From: Nitrospira sp. | GTDB taxonomy: Bacteria > Nitrospirota > Nitrospiria > Nitrospirales > Nitrospiraceae | Assembly (NCBI GenBank): GCA_030653545.1 | Contig: JAURZE010000024.1 | Coordinates: 1 to 64,000, forward strand | Direction of reading: 5' to 3' | Length of the DNA stretch: 64,000 nt | Shown here: positions 36,710 to 44,942 of the stretch, in pieces | Position numbering within the stretch: the stretch's first letter is position 1 | How the letters are laid out: every line of letters starts with the position of its first letter | The notes under the pieces: model-generated | Seen by the model: the letters and a program-made list of their open reading frames with translations, nothing else | Told to the model about the DNA's origin: nothing | Databases searched by the model: none | Made by a program: the position numbers and the translations under genes

Positions 36710-36907
36710 CGATACCCCCTAGGATAAAGGTTGAGCCCCCGTGCTCTCATCAACGCGCAGCCATCTGCGCCGTTGACAGAACCTCTATCCGGGGAACACC
36801 TGACTGGATTTATGTATCAGGAGGCAACTGGGCTGTCCAGATATTCTGAGCAGAGCAAGAAAGAGGAAGGCTATCGAACCAGGTATGGAGCCTGGGGAAC
36901 CGCGCTG

Positions 36908-37753
36908 CTAGCGATCACGCCCGCCGTGACCGCTCCCGCTCCGATCAGGCCGGCTGCCGCGGTCCTCGCGCCCGCCACGATCATCGCGGCCTCCGCGGTC
37001 TGAACTGCCGCTACGATCCATATGATCGCCACCGCCAGATCCGCCTTGATCGCTTTCGCGGAAGATCCGATCCGCACGTTGCCCCTTGGAAACTTGATCC
37101 TTAATGGTCTGTAGATTCATGCGACCTTGCTGAAGGTCGGCTCCCCGCCGCTTGATTTCACGGGCCAGGTCGCTCAGCTCTGCCGACCGATAGCCCTGCC
37201 GCATTCCCTCTGCAATCAGCGCGGTACCGTCTTTCGAGGGAATCTTGGCTTCCTTCAGGATCGCCAGACTCTTGGCCCCGGAGGCTAACGATTCTTGCGA
37301 GACCTCGGCGCCTCCGCCTTGGGCCGTCTTTGCAAGCTCGCGCACGTCTTCGGCGGTCGCCCCGCGGTTCAGCGCCTCCGCCAACCCTTCCAGCGCCCGT
37401 TGCCGATTGCCTTGGGAAACGTCAACCATCCCCTTGCTGATCGATTCCTGCAACACGTCATGAGCCGATTCAAAATGGGAAACCAATTGGCGCAATACCG
37501 GATCGATGCGCTTCGGTTCGACCCCCTTGGCCAAGCCTTCTTTGACTTTGTTCGCCAGCGGTTCGGTCGGGAGACCTTTTTCACCGGCTTTCGTCACCTG
37601 CTCAAGGAGCGCATTCACCTCTTCCGCAGAACGGCCTTGAGCCGAGCGCAGCCGATTGATCTCTTCCCGGTCCTGGGTCGAGAGAGAGTCCGCCAGTGCG
37701 GGCGAAGCACCCAGACACATCGCCAGACCGATCAGCCACACCGGTATGTTCAT
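36908..37753 (-). CDS. Exported protein with Arg/Asp/Gly-rich tail
   Basis: 281 residues from the ATG at 37753; one four codons upstream is also possible. It has a signal peptide (about 1-21, SPALA), a helical middle (about 25-220) and a low-complexity tail (from about 235) of repeated D-R-G-G-R-D and S-G-S units. Such an acidic/basic tail is usually disordered. The start is 17 bases after a CBM48 protein's stop, so the two are co-transcribed. Function unknown. Confidence 0.6.
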   Translation of the reverse strand: MNIPVWLIGLAMCLGASPALADSLSTQDREEINRLRSAQGRSAEEVNALLEQVTKAGEKGLPTEPLANKVKEGLAKGVEPKRIDPVLRQLVSHFESAHDVLQESISKGMVDVSQGNRQRALEGLAEALNRGATAEDVRELAKTAQGGGAEVSQESLASGAKSLAILKEAKIPSKDGTALIAEGMRQGYRSAELSDLAREIKRRGADLQQGRMNLQTIKDQVSKGQRADRIFRESDQGGSGGGDHMDRSGSSDRGGRDDRGGREDRGSRPDRSGSGHGGRDR

Positions 37754-37769
37754 CGTGCTGCGCATAGTC

Positions 37770-38132
37770 TTATCGAACGATCACGACTCCGTTGGTTTGC
37801 CCGAATCCGTCTGTCACAAAATCCTCCGCCAGCGGCGGCACGACCCACTTTTTTCCGTCGACCAGGTACATGAAGGTGTGTTCTCCCGGCCGTAGCATCA
37901 CCTCGGCGACCCAGACCCCCGTCTGCCCTTCTCGCTTCATCGACGTCGCACCCTTGACCCACCCGTTGAACGAACCCACGACATACACGGTAGTGGCCGC
38001 AGGCGCGAGGTAGGCAAACCGCACCCCGCCCGTCACCGGCCTGGGCATATCGGGCTTGAGCGTCGGCGCGCAGGCGCTCATGGCCAGGACCAGCGCCACG
38101 CTCCACATCGCGATTTTGAGTCCGCTCGTCAT
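37770..38132 (-). CDS. Lipoprotein with AMPK-type glycogen-binding (CBM48) domain
   Basis: 120 residues from the ATG at 38132. The lipobox LAMSAC gives lipid Cys21. Residues about 38-118 are a CBM48/isoamylase early-set domain: VYVVGSFNGW (49-58), VWVAEVML, HTFMYLVDGKKWVVPP and the DGFGQTN end. These bind alpha-glucans in glycogen enzymes; here the domain is alone on a lipid anchor, so it probably binds a surface or periplasmic glucan. The next gene upstream is a decayed copy of the same domain. Confidence 0.8.
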   Translation of the reverse strand: MTSGLKIAMWSVALVLAMSACAPTLKPDMPRPVTGGVRFAYLAPAATTVYVVGSFNGWVKGATSMKREGQTGVWVAEVMLRPGEHTFMYLVDGKKWVVPPLAEDFVTDGFGQTNGVVIVR

Positions 38133-38185
38133 GGGCCGCAGAGTACCCGACAGCCGAATGCGATGCAAGGAAGCATGGCCTAGGT

Positions 38186-38450
38186 TCAGATCCTGACATC
38201 AAGCACCGCATTTTCCGCTCCAAAGCCGTCGCCGGAGGCTTCGCCCGCCAGGGGATCGGCGATCCATTGTTTCCCGTCGATCACGAACATGTATTGATAC
38301 CGGCCGGGCTTCAGGGAAATCGTCGCCGTCCACATGCGCCTTCCGACCGCTCCAGCTTCGTCTGCCCGGGATTCCACCCATTGAAATCACCCGCGACTGC
38401 GACCGACTGCGCGCCCGGTTGCAGCAACACCAGCCGGACGAAGACCTTGG
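38186..38450 (-). pseudogene. Decayed AMPK-type CBM48 protein, frameshifted
   Basis: The stretch from VRLVLLQPGAQSVAVAGDFN (reading from about 38437) and the C-terminal half (MWTATISLKPGRYQYMFVIDG down to 38186) lie in different frames, joined only if one base is restored near 38335. Upstream of 38450 the frame soon meets stops. It is a clear second copy of the CBM48 at 37770-38132. A short C-terminal frame (about 63 codons) stays open but has no domain start of its own. The 290 bp from 38451 to 38741 hold no recognisable gene apart from possible further decayed sequence. Confidence 0.7.
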
Positions 38451-38741
38451 CCTCTATTGCCTCCCAAGCTCCCAGTCATTCACCCCGGCACCTGAACCAC
38501 CGACACCGGATATACCGCGAGCGACGAATCGTCCACTCACTCGCTTCCGGCACAATGACCGTCCAACCCTGCCGTTCGCTTCACATCGTCACGAACCAAG
38601 GTTGATGTGCACCCGGATAGCAGCAGAACACCTGAGAGAATACATACTCTTGTTTGTGCATAGACCTGTCGCATAGCCCCCTCCTTCCAACCCTGTTTGA
38701 TGGGTTAGACGAGGGAGCATGGGAAAGGTAAACAATCGGCT

Positions 38742-39419
38742 TTAGCGAATATCCTGAAAGAAGGCTCTGGGGAGGACGGGCAGACGGAATTCGACATGGA
38801 GGATGATGAGGAGAACGCGGAGAAAGCTTCTCCAGACACCCATCTTCAAAAACTTACGCGCATCGGTGACGACGGGAGGCGACAGCAGCAGCGGAGTGGT
38901 GACCGTGATCAGGCGTTCACAAAACGCCACGTCTTCAAGAATCGGCCGGCTGGGGAATCCTCCGAGTTGCTCAAACAAGGCGCGGCGGACAAAGAGTGCT
39001 TGGTCCCCATAGATAATCCGGCTGCGGATACAGCGAATGTTGTCTAAGAGTGAGATCAGCTTCAACCGCCAGTCGTCACCAGAAAACTGATGCATGAATC
39101 CACCGGCCTGGATCGCCGTCTCGAACTCCATCTCGTTTAACCGCTGAATCGCCCCGGACGGCAACAGGGTATCCGCATGGAGGAACAGCAGCCACTCCCC
39201 TTGCGCGATGACAGCTCCGGCATTCATCTGGGAGGCCCGGCCTTTCGGCGCCGTGAGCACGCGCACCGCGGGGACCGCGCCAGCCAACTCCGCTGTTCGG
39301 TCTGTGCTCCCGCCGTCAACGAGAATGACTTCGTAGTCACCAGGTTGCACCACGAGCGCCTGAAGCGTCGCAGGCAGCGCCTTTTCTTCGTTATAGGCGG
39401 GAATGATGACGGAAACCAT
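38742..39419 (-). CDS. TIGR04283-type family 2 glycosyltransferase
   Basis: 225 residues from the ATG at 39419; a GTG three codons upstream is also possible. GT-A motifs are clear: VSVIIPAYNEE at the start, ILVDGGSTD, and a metal-binding LHADT in WLLFLHADT. TIGR04283 proteins are named for arsenosugar clusters but no arsenic genes (arsM, arsS) are seen here. It is the last gene of a radical SAM / DUF547 / ferritin-like / glycosyltransferase operon. The C-terminal helix (SFLRVLLIILHVEF) may touch the membrane. Confidence 0.8.
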   Translation of the reverse strand: MVSVIIPAYNEEKALPATLQALVVQPGDYEVILVDGGSTDRTAELAGAVPAVRVLTAPKGRASQMNAGAVIAQGEWLLFLHADTLLPSGAIQRLNEMEFETAIQAGGFMHQFSGDDWRLKLISLLDNIRCIRSRIIYGDQALFVRRALFEQLGGFPSRPILEDVAFCERLITVTTPLLLSPPVVTDARKFLKMGVWRSFLRVLLIILHVEFRLPVLPRAFFQDIR

Positions 39420-39443
39420 AGTGCACACTTCAGTGATCGGCCG

Positions 39444-40094
39444 CTAAGACTCTGCCCTCGGTTCCACCAGCCACTCTGGCAGAAACTTCCGGACATCCTG
39501 TGCCCAGGCCGTGGGATCTTCGGCGATGGTTTCAAATAAATCGCTCAGCGCCAGCACCATCTGATCGGTCAGCGCGAGGTAGTCTTGGGCACGGCGGCTC
39601 AGGGTCACTGCATCGATACGACCATCGGCCATGGCCCGTTCCAGCATGCGCCGGCCGAAGCCATGATGGGCTTCTTCTTGCTGCAGCAGGATGCGCCGTA
39701 GCCGGCCGAAAGGAGCGGCGCGTTTCACCAACCCGTCCTCGATGCGCGTGAGAATCGCCTCTCCCAATCCTTCGAGAATGACCTGCTCGGCCAGGACGGT
39801 TTCGAGCAAGTCCTGACGGGCCAATGCATCATCGAGTATCTTCCGATACGCTTCCAAGGCCGGAAGAAACGGCGCGTCGCCCAGATGTTTTGGCGCGAGC
39901 CAGGCAATGGCCCCCCGAAACACGAACGCATGCGCCGACTCCTGCCGGGCCTGGCTGAGGAGGAACCGACGCGACGGCGCGTCCGGCGCCAAAGCAGCCT
40001 GCGCCTGCGCACACTCGTTCGCCATCCGTTCACCATGCTCAAGAAACGTCAGCAGCCGCGCGATTGGCACTTTCTCATCGGGGCCTACCAGCAC
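39444..40094 (-). CDS. Ferritin-like (di-iron) protein
   Basis: 216 residues from a GTG start that follows AGAGGTGA, three bases after the DUF547 stop. Four helices carry a likely di-iron set: ESAH (SQARQESAHAFVF), EQVILEGLGE, and QQEEAHHGFGRR, with an early Glu/His helix (LEHGERM). This fits ferritin-like oxygenase or hydroxylase-type proteins (some in this group hydroxylate tRNA or small molecules). Identity beyond the fold is not certain. It sits between a lipoprotein and a glycosyltransferase gene. Confidence 0.65.
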   Translation of the reverse strand: MLVGPDEKVPIARLLTFLEHGERMANECAQAQAALAPDAPSRRFLLSQARQESAHAFVFRGAIAWLAPKHLGDAPFLPALEAYRKILDDALARQDLLETVLAEQVILEGLGEAILTRIEDGLVKRAAPFGRLRRILLQQEEAHHGFGRRMLERAMADGRIDAVTLSRRAQDYLALTDQMVLALSDLFETIAEDPTAWAQDVRKFLPEWLVEPRAES

Positions 40095-40097
40095 ACA

Positions 40098-40868
40098 TCA
40101 CCTCTGCGGTACGGGACCGTTCAGACTCCAGTCATAGTCGAGATACTCGATGCGATACGAATTTTCCGTGAGATCATGAGCTAATTGTTCATCAGCGATA
40201 TACCGCGCCACAAACCGCAGCACGGAGCCGGCTTGCGCGGAAAAGTCGTCCGTAAACCAATCAAAGATCTTGGAGAGATAGGCAACCCTGTTGTCTCGAT
40301 CAAACCGGTTCCTGGACGGATCATTGATAAACCCGCGCGTCACCTGCTCAAGTTGCTGCTCCAACGGTGTCCGGTCATAGGCCCAGGGCTGTAACTTGGG
40401 GCAGGAAGCGGACGCACAGACGATCGCGAAGTGCATCCGCGGCTCATGAAATTGCGCAATGAGAATGTCCCGCTCTAGATCGTACAGATTGATCGAGGCC
40501 CCTCCCGCGCGATAGGCTCGCCCGATGAAGTACCGATACCGCCCGGCCCACGTCCCGGGAGAATAGCCGTCCAAGATCCCCTTGATGGCGTAAGCGTTAT
40601 AGGCATTGATCCAGAGCGCCAATCGATCGTCTTTCGGCAGACTATTCGGATCGACACGGTCCAAGTGATCCAGATACTGCGCGAACCGCCGGTCATCCAT
40701 AATAGCCGGATAATCCACCACCCCGTCCCGCACATGCGCCTGCAATACCTGATCGAACGGCTGATGAGAGAATTCTCCCGGGGCCAAGGGCATGGCTGGG
40801 CGGTAATTCGTGGGCACCGTCGAACAACCGCCCAGCACCGCAATCAGCACAATCATCGCAACTCTCAT
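40098..40868 (-). CDS. DUF547 lipoprotein
   Basis: 256 residues from the ATG at 40868, preceded by AGGAGG seven to eight bases upstream; the GTG overlapping the radical SAM stop would be less well placed. Lipobox GGC gives lipid Cys15. DUF547 marks: LALWINAYNAYAIKGIL (about 91-107) and the SASCPKL pair. DUF547 is widespread and unassigned, often near glycosyltransferases. It is a periplasmic or outer-membrane facing protein, which contrasts with its cytoplasmic radical SAM partner. Confidence 0.8.
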   Translation of the reverse strand: MRVAMIVLIAVLGGCSTVPTNYRPAMPLAPGEFSHQPFDQVLQAHVRDGVVDYPAIMDDRRFAQYLDHLDRVDPNSLPKDDRLALWINAYNAYAIKGILDGYSPGTWAGRYRYFIGRAYRAGGASINLYDLERDILIAQFHEPRMHFAIVCASASCPKLQPWAYDRTPLEQQLEQVTRGFINDPSRNRFDRDNRVAYLSKIFDWFTDDFSAQAGSVLRFVARYIADEQLAHDLTENSYRIEYLDYDWSLNGPVPQR

Positions 40869-40888
40869 CGCAACCCCTCCTGTGCCCC

Positions 40889-41869
40889 TCACAACGTGAC
40901 CGGCGTGCGCAGCGCTGTGAGTGGATGCCGCACAATCGATCCGACAATCCGGCTGTCGAGCCGATTGCAGGATGATCTTCCCGAGCAGCTCGCAATCTTG
41001 TCCCGATCGAACCCTGCCAGAATATCACTCAAGGAGGCCGTCAGCAGATTCCCGGAACAGGGCAAGGAGAGACAGGGCGCCACGTTGCCGGATGCATCGA
41101 TGGCGATACTATAACGCCCCGCATCACAGGGCTCCAAATCATGCCCCTGCAACCAGCGAACATTGTCTTCAGTAAAGCGCTTCAGTGATCCCGACGGGAT
41201 CAGCGCCTCATCGAGCAACTGCTGGAAGAGCATGCCGGCTTGTTGCCGCTGGTACATCAACGCCGGATCCTTCTTCCCGTACAGTCCCACCTCCCAATGA
41301 TAGGCGCCGACCACCGGCAACATTCCTTGCTCCGTTGCAAATCGGACGACCGCGGGAACCTCGGCTCGATTCAGTTCGCTCACAATGCACACCAGACACT
41401 TCTGATGCGGATACTCTTGGAGCAATGCGATCCCCTCACGCACCTGATCGAGTTGATCGGCACCGCGAATCTGCCGATACCGTTCGCGATCCAGCGTATC
41501 CAGGCTCACGGATATCGTCACCCGATGCGGCGCCATTCTGTCCAGCAACGGTGGCGTCAACTTTGTGCCGTTGGTGATGAGGGTAATGAAGAAGCCTAAG
41601 GCGGCAAGGTCCTCGATAATCTCCGGCAGGTCGCGGCGGAGCAACGGCTCCCCGCCCTGGAGGAAAACCATGCGCACTCCGTCCCGGTAGAGCCCGGTGA
41701 AGACCCGCCGGATCTCATCTCTGGTCATTTCATAACGGCCTTGATTGAGCGGCAGATTGCAGTACCCGCAATTCGAGTTGCAGCGCAAACACACCTGAAA
41801 GACGGCCAGCAACGGTTTGCCTCTAAGGAGGTTACGGACCGGAGCATAGAGTGTCCGAATGACGCCCAT
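40889..41869 (-). CDS. Radical SAM protein with SPASM-like C-terminus
   Basis: 326 residues. The radical SAM cluster motif is CNSNCGYC (Cx3CxxC; about residues 30-37) near the N-terminus with a downstream GGEPLL. The C-terminal part has further cysteines (CDAGRYSI, VAPC, CSGRSSC) like a SPASM domain binding an auxiliary 4Fe-4S cluster, as in peptide-modifying or PqqE-like enzymes. The substrate is not known. It heads a four-gene operon; the DUF547 gene follows at 20 bases. Confidence 0.8.
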   Translation of the reverse strand: MGVIRTLYAPVRNLLRGKPLLAVFQVCLRCNSNCGYCNLPLNQGRYEMTRDEIRRVFTGLYRDGVRMVFLQGGEPLLRRDLPEIIEDLAALGFFITLITNGTKLTPPLLDRMAPHRVTISVSLDTLDRERYRQIRGADQLDQVREGIALLQEYPHQKCLVCIVSELNRAEVPAVVRFATEQGMLPVVGAYHWEVGLYGKKDPALMYQRQQAGMLFQQLLDEALIPSGSLKRFTEDNVRWLQGHDLEPCDAGRYSIAIDASGNVAPCLSLPCSGNLLTASLSDILAGFDRDKIASCSGRSSCNRLDSRIVGSIVRHPLTALRTPVTL

Positions 41870-42112
41870 TCTGATTATGTCCCCATCCGATTACACACAT
41901 GCCGACCGGTGCCATATGCTGTCATCCTGATCAGATTTGCACGGGGTACGGCCGTTTTTTTTCCCCTCACCATGTGGTCTACGTGTCCCTCCTTAGAACC
42001 ACATCCTAACCTATTGTTTCTCCAGGAAGTCCTCGACAGCCCGCTTTCGGCATGTGCCTTGCTGTATGGCAAACCAAGAACTATGCACCGTTCATTTCTA
42101 AGGAGGTTGTCG

Positions 42113-42520
42113 ATGAAGAGCCAGATGAAGAGCCCCATGATGACGATCGCTGTTGCCGCCCTCGCCATGGTGGCGCTGGCCGCTGCGCCGGCGTTGGCCA
42201 AAGATAAAGAGGCGAAGAAGAAGTCGTCCGGCATGCACCATTCCTCTGCCGCAGCTGCCGCCTCGTCTACCGGCCATATTCCTGAAGTCGGCCATGCGCC
42301 AAAGGCAGGCGAGCACGACTCAAAGCCGGGTCCGGCCTGGAAGACCGTAGGCGGGACGCTCAAGCACGTGGATGGTAATGCGTACATTGTTGAAGACTAC
42401 GAAGGCAATCAGGTGAAACTGTATGTCGGCCAGGGGACGAAACACATCAAGCAGAAGAAGGTCGGGGACACGGTCCGCGCCGAGATCACGCGGGGTGGCT
42501 TCGCGAATTCCGTGCAGTAA
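42113..42520 (+). CDS. Small exported basic protein
   Basis: 135 residues from the ATG at 42113, with AAGGAGG six bases upstream. A signal peptide (about 8-30, ending in APALA) precedes a Lys/His/Ser/Ala-rich section and a short domain (about 75-135, TVGGTLKHVDGNAYIVEDYE) that looks like a small beta fold. A strong terminator hairpin follows at 42567-42600. It stands alone; function unknown. Confidence 0.65.
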   Translation: MKSQMKSPMMTIAVAALAMVALAAAPALAKDKEAKKKSSGMHHSSAAAAASSTGHIPEVGHAPKAGEHDSKPGPAWKTVGGTLKHVDGNAYIVEDYEGNQVKLYVGQGTKHIKQKKVGDTVRAEITRGGFANSVQ

Positions 42521-42566
42521 CGATGTTTGAATCCGCGCACCCACCCGGGTGCGGAACGGTCCTCGA

Positions 42567-42600
42567 GGGGGGCCGGCCCTGTACAGGCCGGCCCCCTTTG
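42567..42600 (+). terminator. Rho-independent terminator
   Basis: An 11-bp GC stem GGGGGCCGGCC/GGCCGGCCCCC (42568-42578 and 42586-42596) with a short loop is followed by TTTG. It ends the gene at 42113-42520 and separates it from the convergent DUF3047 gene. Confidence 0.75.
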
Positions 42601-42623
42601 CTTTGCCCGGAACCGGCTATCGA

Positions 42624-43376
42624 TTACTTTGCCGTCTTCCTGAATTCAATATCCCCGTAGAACGCGACCGCCCTCTCCTTGGTATTGTCCGTATCACTCA
42701 TGATCGCGACCCCATTGATCAACGGAGGCTCTTCGCCGAACGCCTTTTTGTAGTCTTCATAGATATTCCGCTCCTCTTCTACCCACATCCCCACTTTCGA
42801 CGGTCCGCTTTCGACCACAATCATCTGAGCAAAATCCGTATAGGCATTCTCCACGATCGTGCCGACCGAGGTTTTTGTCTCCCAGATATAGTTCAACGCG
42901 CCGATGGGAATGTCGCCGAAGAGCGCTCGGCCCGCCTTGTACTTCAACTTCCTCCCGAAGCTCACATGGTCGGGATCATAGGCAAACGTAATATAGAGCC
43001 GGGCCGGGTAATCGTCTCCATCCTTCCGGCTCACGTCACTATGCTGAAGCAGATTCTCGACCTTCCAGCGCCAGCGGACAATGGGATAGTCTTTGGGATT
43101 GATGGCCACTTCCTTCGTCAGCCCGGAGGCTGAAGCGTCACTCGTGGCCCTCACCACGACCTGCTCACCCTCTTTCACCAGCGCATATTCCGTCTGCTTC
43201 GGAATCTTCTTGAACGTCAGGGGTTTCCAGCCGCCAGGAAGGCCTGTCCCGGGCTGTTCCGAGGAGAACTTTCCAACCTCGATGACCGGTGCAGATTGCC
43301 CCCAGGACATTACCTGACCACCAAGGCTGCCTGAGATCAGAACCGTAAGCGCAACCACCCTCTGCAAGGCCGTCAT
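42624..43376 (-). CDS. Exported DUF3047 protein
   Basis: 250 residues. A signal peptide (about 1-27) is followed by the DUF3047 domain (about 34-245): IVRWRWKVENLL, RLYITFAYDP and GVAIMSDTDNT are typical. The family is periplasmic and unassigned; the fold is a beta sandwich that likely binds a ligand. AGGAGAGG precedes the start, 12 bases after the reductase-like gene, so it is the third gene of the TVP38 operon. Confidence 0.8.
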   Translation of the reverse strand: MTALQRVVALTVLISGSLGGQVMSWGQSAPVIEVGKFSSEQPGTGLPGGWKPLTFKKIPKQTEYALVKEGEQVVVRATSDASASGLTKEVAINPKDYPIVRWRWKVENLLQHSDVSRKDGDDYPARLYITFAYDPDHVSFGRKLKYKAGRALFGDIPIGALNYIWETKTSVGTIVENAYTDFAQMIVVESGPSKVGMWVEEERNIYEDYKKAFGEEPPLINGVAIMSDTDNTKERAVAFYGDIEFRKTAK

Positions 43377-43388
43377 GCCGTTCCTCTC

Positions 43389-44942
43389 CTACCTCCTCAT
43401 CCAGGCGAAGAGTTTCACGAGCCGATTCCTCGTCGCCTGCGTGAAATGCGCCTTGCGCCAGAGATTGACCACCTTCTTATTGACCTCCGCCTGGGTGGGA
43501 TAGGGATGGATGGTCCCGGCAATCGTCTTGGCCCCGAGTCCGGCTTTCATCAAGACGGAGAATTCACTGATCATCTCGCCGGCATGCGCTGCCACAATCG
43601 TCGCTCCCAGGATCTTGTCCGAACCCTTTTGAATGTGAACCCGCGCAAATCCTTCGTCTTCGCCGTCAAGGATGGCACGGTCGACTTCATCCAACTTGAA
43701 CGTATAGGTTTCGACCTCGAGACCTTTCTCCTGCGCGTCTTTCTCATACATCCCGACGTGTGCAATCTCTGGGTCCGTGAACGTGCACCAGGGCATGATC
43801 AGCGAATCCACGCTGGCATAGCCTAAACCGAACGGATGGGGAAACAGGGCATTTTGGATCACGATCTGCGCCATCGCATCGGCAGCGTGGGTAAACTTGT
43901 GGCGGGAACAGACATCGCCCGCCGCGAAGATGCGTGGATTGCTGGTCTGCAACCGGCCATTCACCTTGACGCCATTCTTATCGAACTCGACCCCGACCGC
44001 ATCCAGCCCCAGCCCCTCCACATTCGGAATGCGGCCGACACCCACCAAAATTTCATCGACCGCCACATCGTACTGTTGGCCATGGGAATCAACCGTGAGA
44101 CGCTTCACGCCGTCCACCCTGCTGACCTTCAGATCTTTGCCGCAACAAAGGAGTTGCACCCCATCCTTCACCATCTGCTGTTCCACGATCTGCGCCGCAT
44201 CTCGATCCTCATTCGGCAGAATGCCGTGCTGGGTTTCGATCAAAGAGACCTGGCTGCCAAACCGGGCAAACGATTGCGCTAACTCGCACCCGATCGGCCC
44301 CGCGCCGATCACCGCGAGACGTGGCGGCAACTCCGTGAGAGAAAACACCGTTTCATTGGTGAGGTAACCCGCCTCTTGCAGCCCGGGAATCTGTGGCGCG
44401 GAGGCGCGCGCGCCGGTGCAAATCGCCGCTTTCACAAACTGCAGCGAGCGATTGCCGGCCGGCCCTTCGACCGTCACCGTCTCCGTCCCTGCGAACCGCG
44501 CGTTGCCGACAAACACATCGACGCCTAGATTTTTATAGCGTTGCGCCGAATCATTGTGGCTGATCTTCGCCCGTAGCTTTCGCATACGCGCCATCGCCGC
44601 ACCAAAGTCATACTTCACGCCGGCGGGAATGTGCAGCCCGAACTCAGCGGCATTGCGGAGGTCGGCCCAGGCCCGCGCAGCGCGAATCACTCCCTTTGAC
44701 GGCACACAGCCTACATTCAGGCAATCTCCGCCCATCAGATGCTTTTCGATCAGCGCGACCTTCGCGCCCAAGCTCGCGGCAATGACAGCCGTGATTAAGC
44801 CGGCTGTCCCAGCCCCAATGACTACCATGTTGTAGCGACCGGGCGGCTCCGGATTGACCCAGTCAGCAGGATGCACATTGGCGACAAGCCGCTGATTATG
44901 CTCATCATCCGGCAGCATCAGGCTCTCATCTTGCTGACTCAT
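43389..44942 (-). CDS. Mercuric-reductase-like FAD/NAD pyridine nucleotide-disulfide oxidoreductase
   Basis: 517 residues. FAD motif GAGTAGL (43-49), redox pair C74-x4-C79 in GGDCLNVGCVPSKG, NAD motif GAGPIGCEL, and the C-terminal HPYPTQAE region with the catalytic His-Glu pair. The extra C-terminal CC pair of true MerA is absent and there is no mer operon, so mercury reduction is unlikely to be its job; the enzyme is close to dihydrolipoamide dehydrogenase. It has a 35-residue N-terminal extension. The ATG overlaps the TVP38 stop (ATGA). Confidence 0.85.
   Translation of the reverse strand: MSQQDESLMLPDDEHNQRLVANVHPADWVNPEPPGRYNMVVIGAGTAGLITAVIAASLGAKVALIEKHLMGGDCLNVGCVPSKGVIRAARAWADLRNAAEFGLHIPAGVKYDFGAAMARMRKLRAKISHNDSAQRYKNLGVDVFVGNARFAGTETVTVEGPAGNRSLQFVKAAICTGARASAPQIPGLQEAGYLTNETVFSLTELPPRLAVIGAGPIGCELAQSFARFGSQVSLIETQHGILPNEDRDAAQIVEQQMVKDGVQLLCCGKDLKVSRVDGVKRLTVDSHGQQYDVAVDEILVGVGRIPNVEGLGLDAVGVEFDKNGVKVNGRLQTSNPRIFAAGDVCSRHKFTHAADAMAQIVIQNALFPHPFGLGYASVDSLIMPWCTFTDPEIAHVGMYEKDAQEKGLEVETYTFKLDEVDRAILDGEDEGFARVHIQKGSDKILGATIVAAHAGEMISEFSVLMKAGLGAKTIAGTIHPYPTQAEVNKKVVNLWRKAHFTQATRNRLVKLFAWMRR

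Noticed and set aside
38186-38377. 63-codon frame taken as a complete small protein
   Set aside because: It is the C-terminal half of a CBM48 domain whose front half lies in another frame; it is a broken gene.
38742-41869. Arsenosugar biosynthesis operon
   Set aside because: The glycosyltransferase family name points there, but no arsM or arsS is present in the window.
41931-41975. T-rich run near 41965 as a terminator
   Set aside because: Only a 4-bp palindrome precedes the T run, too weak for a terminator.
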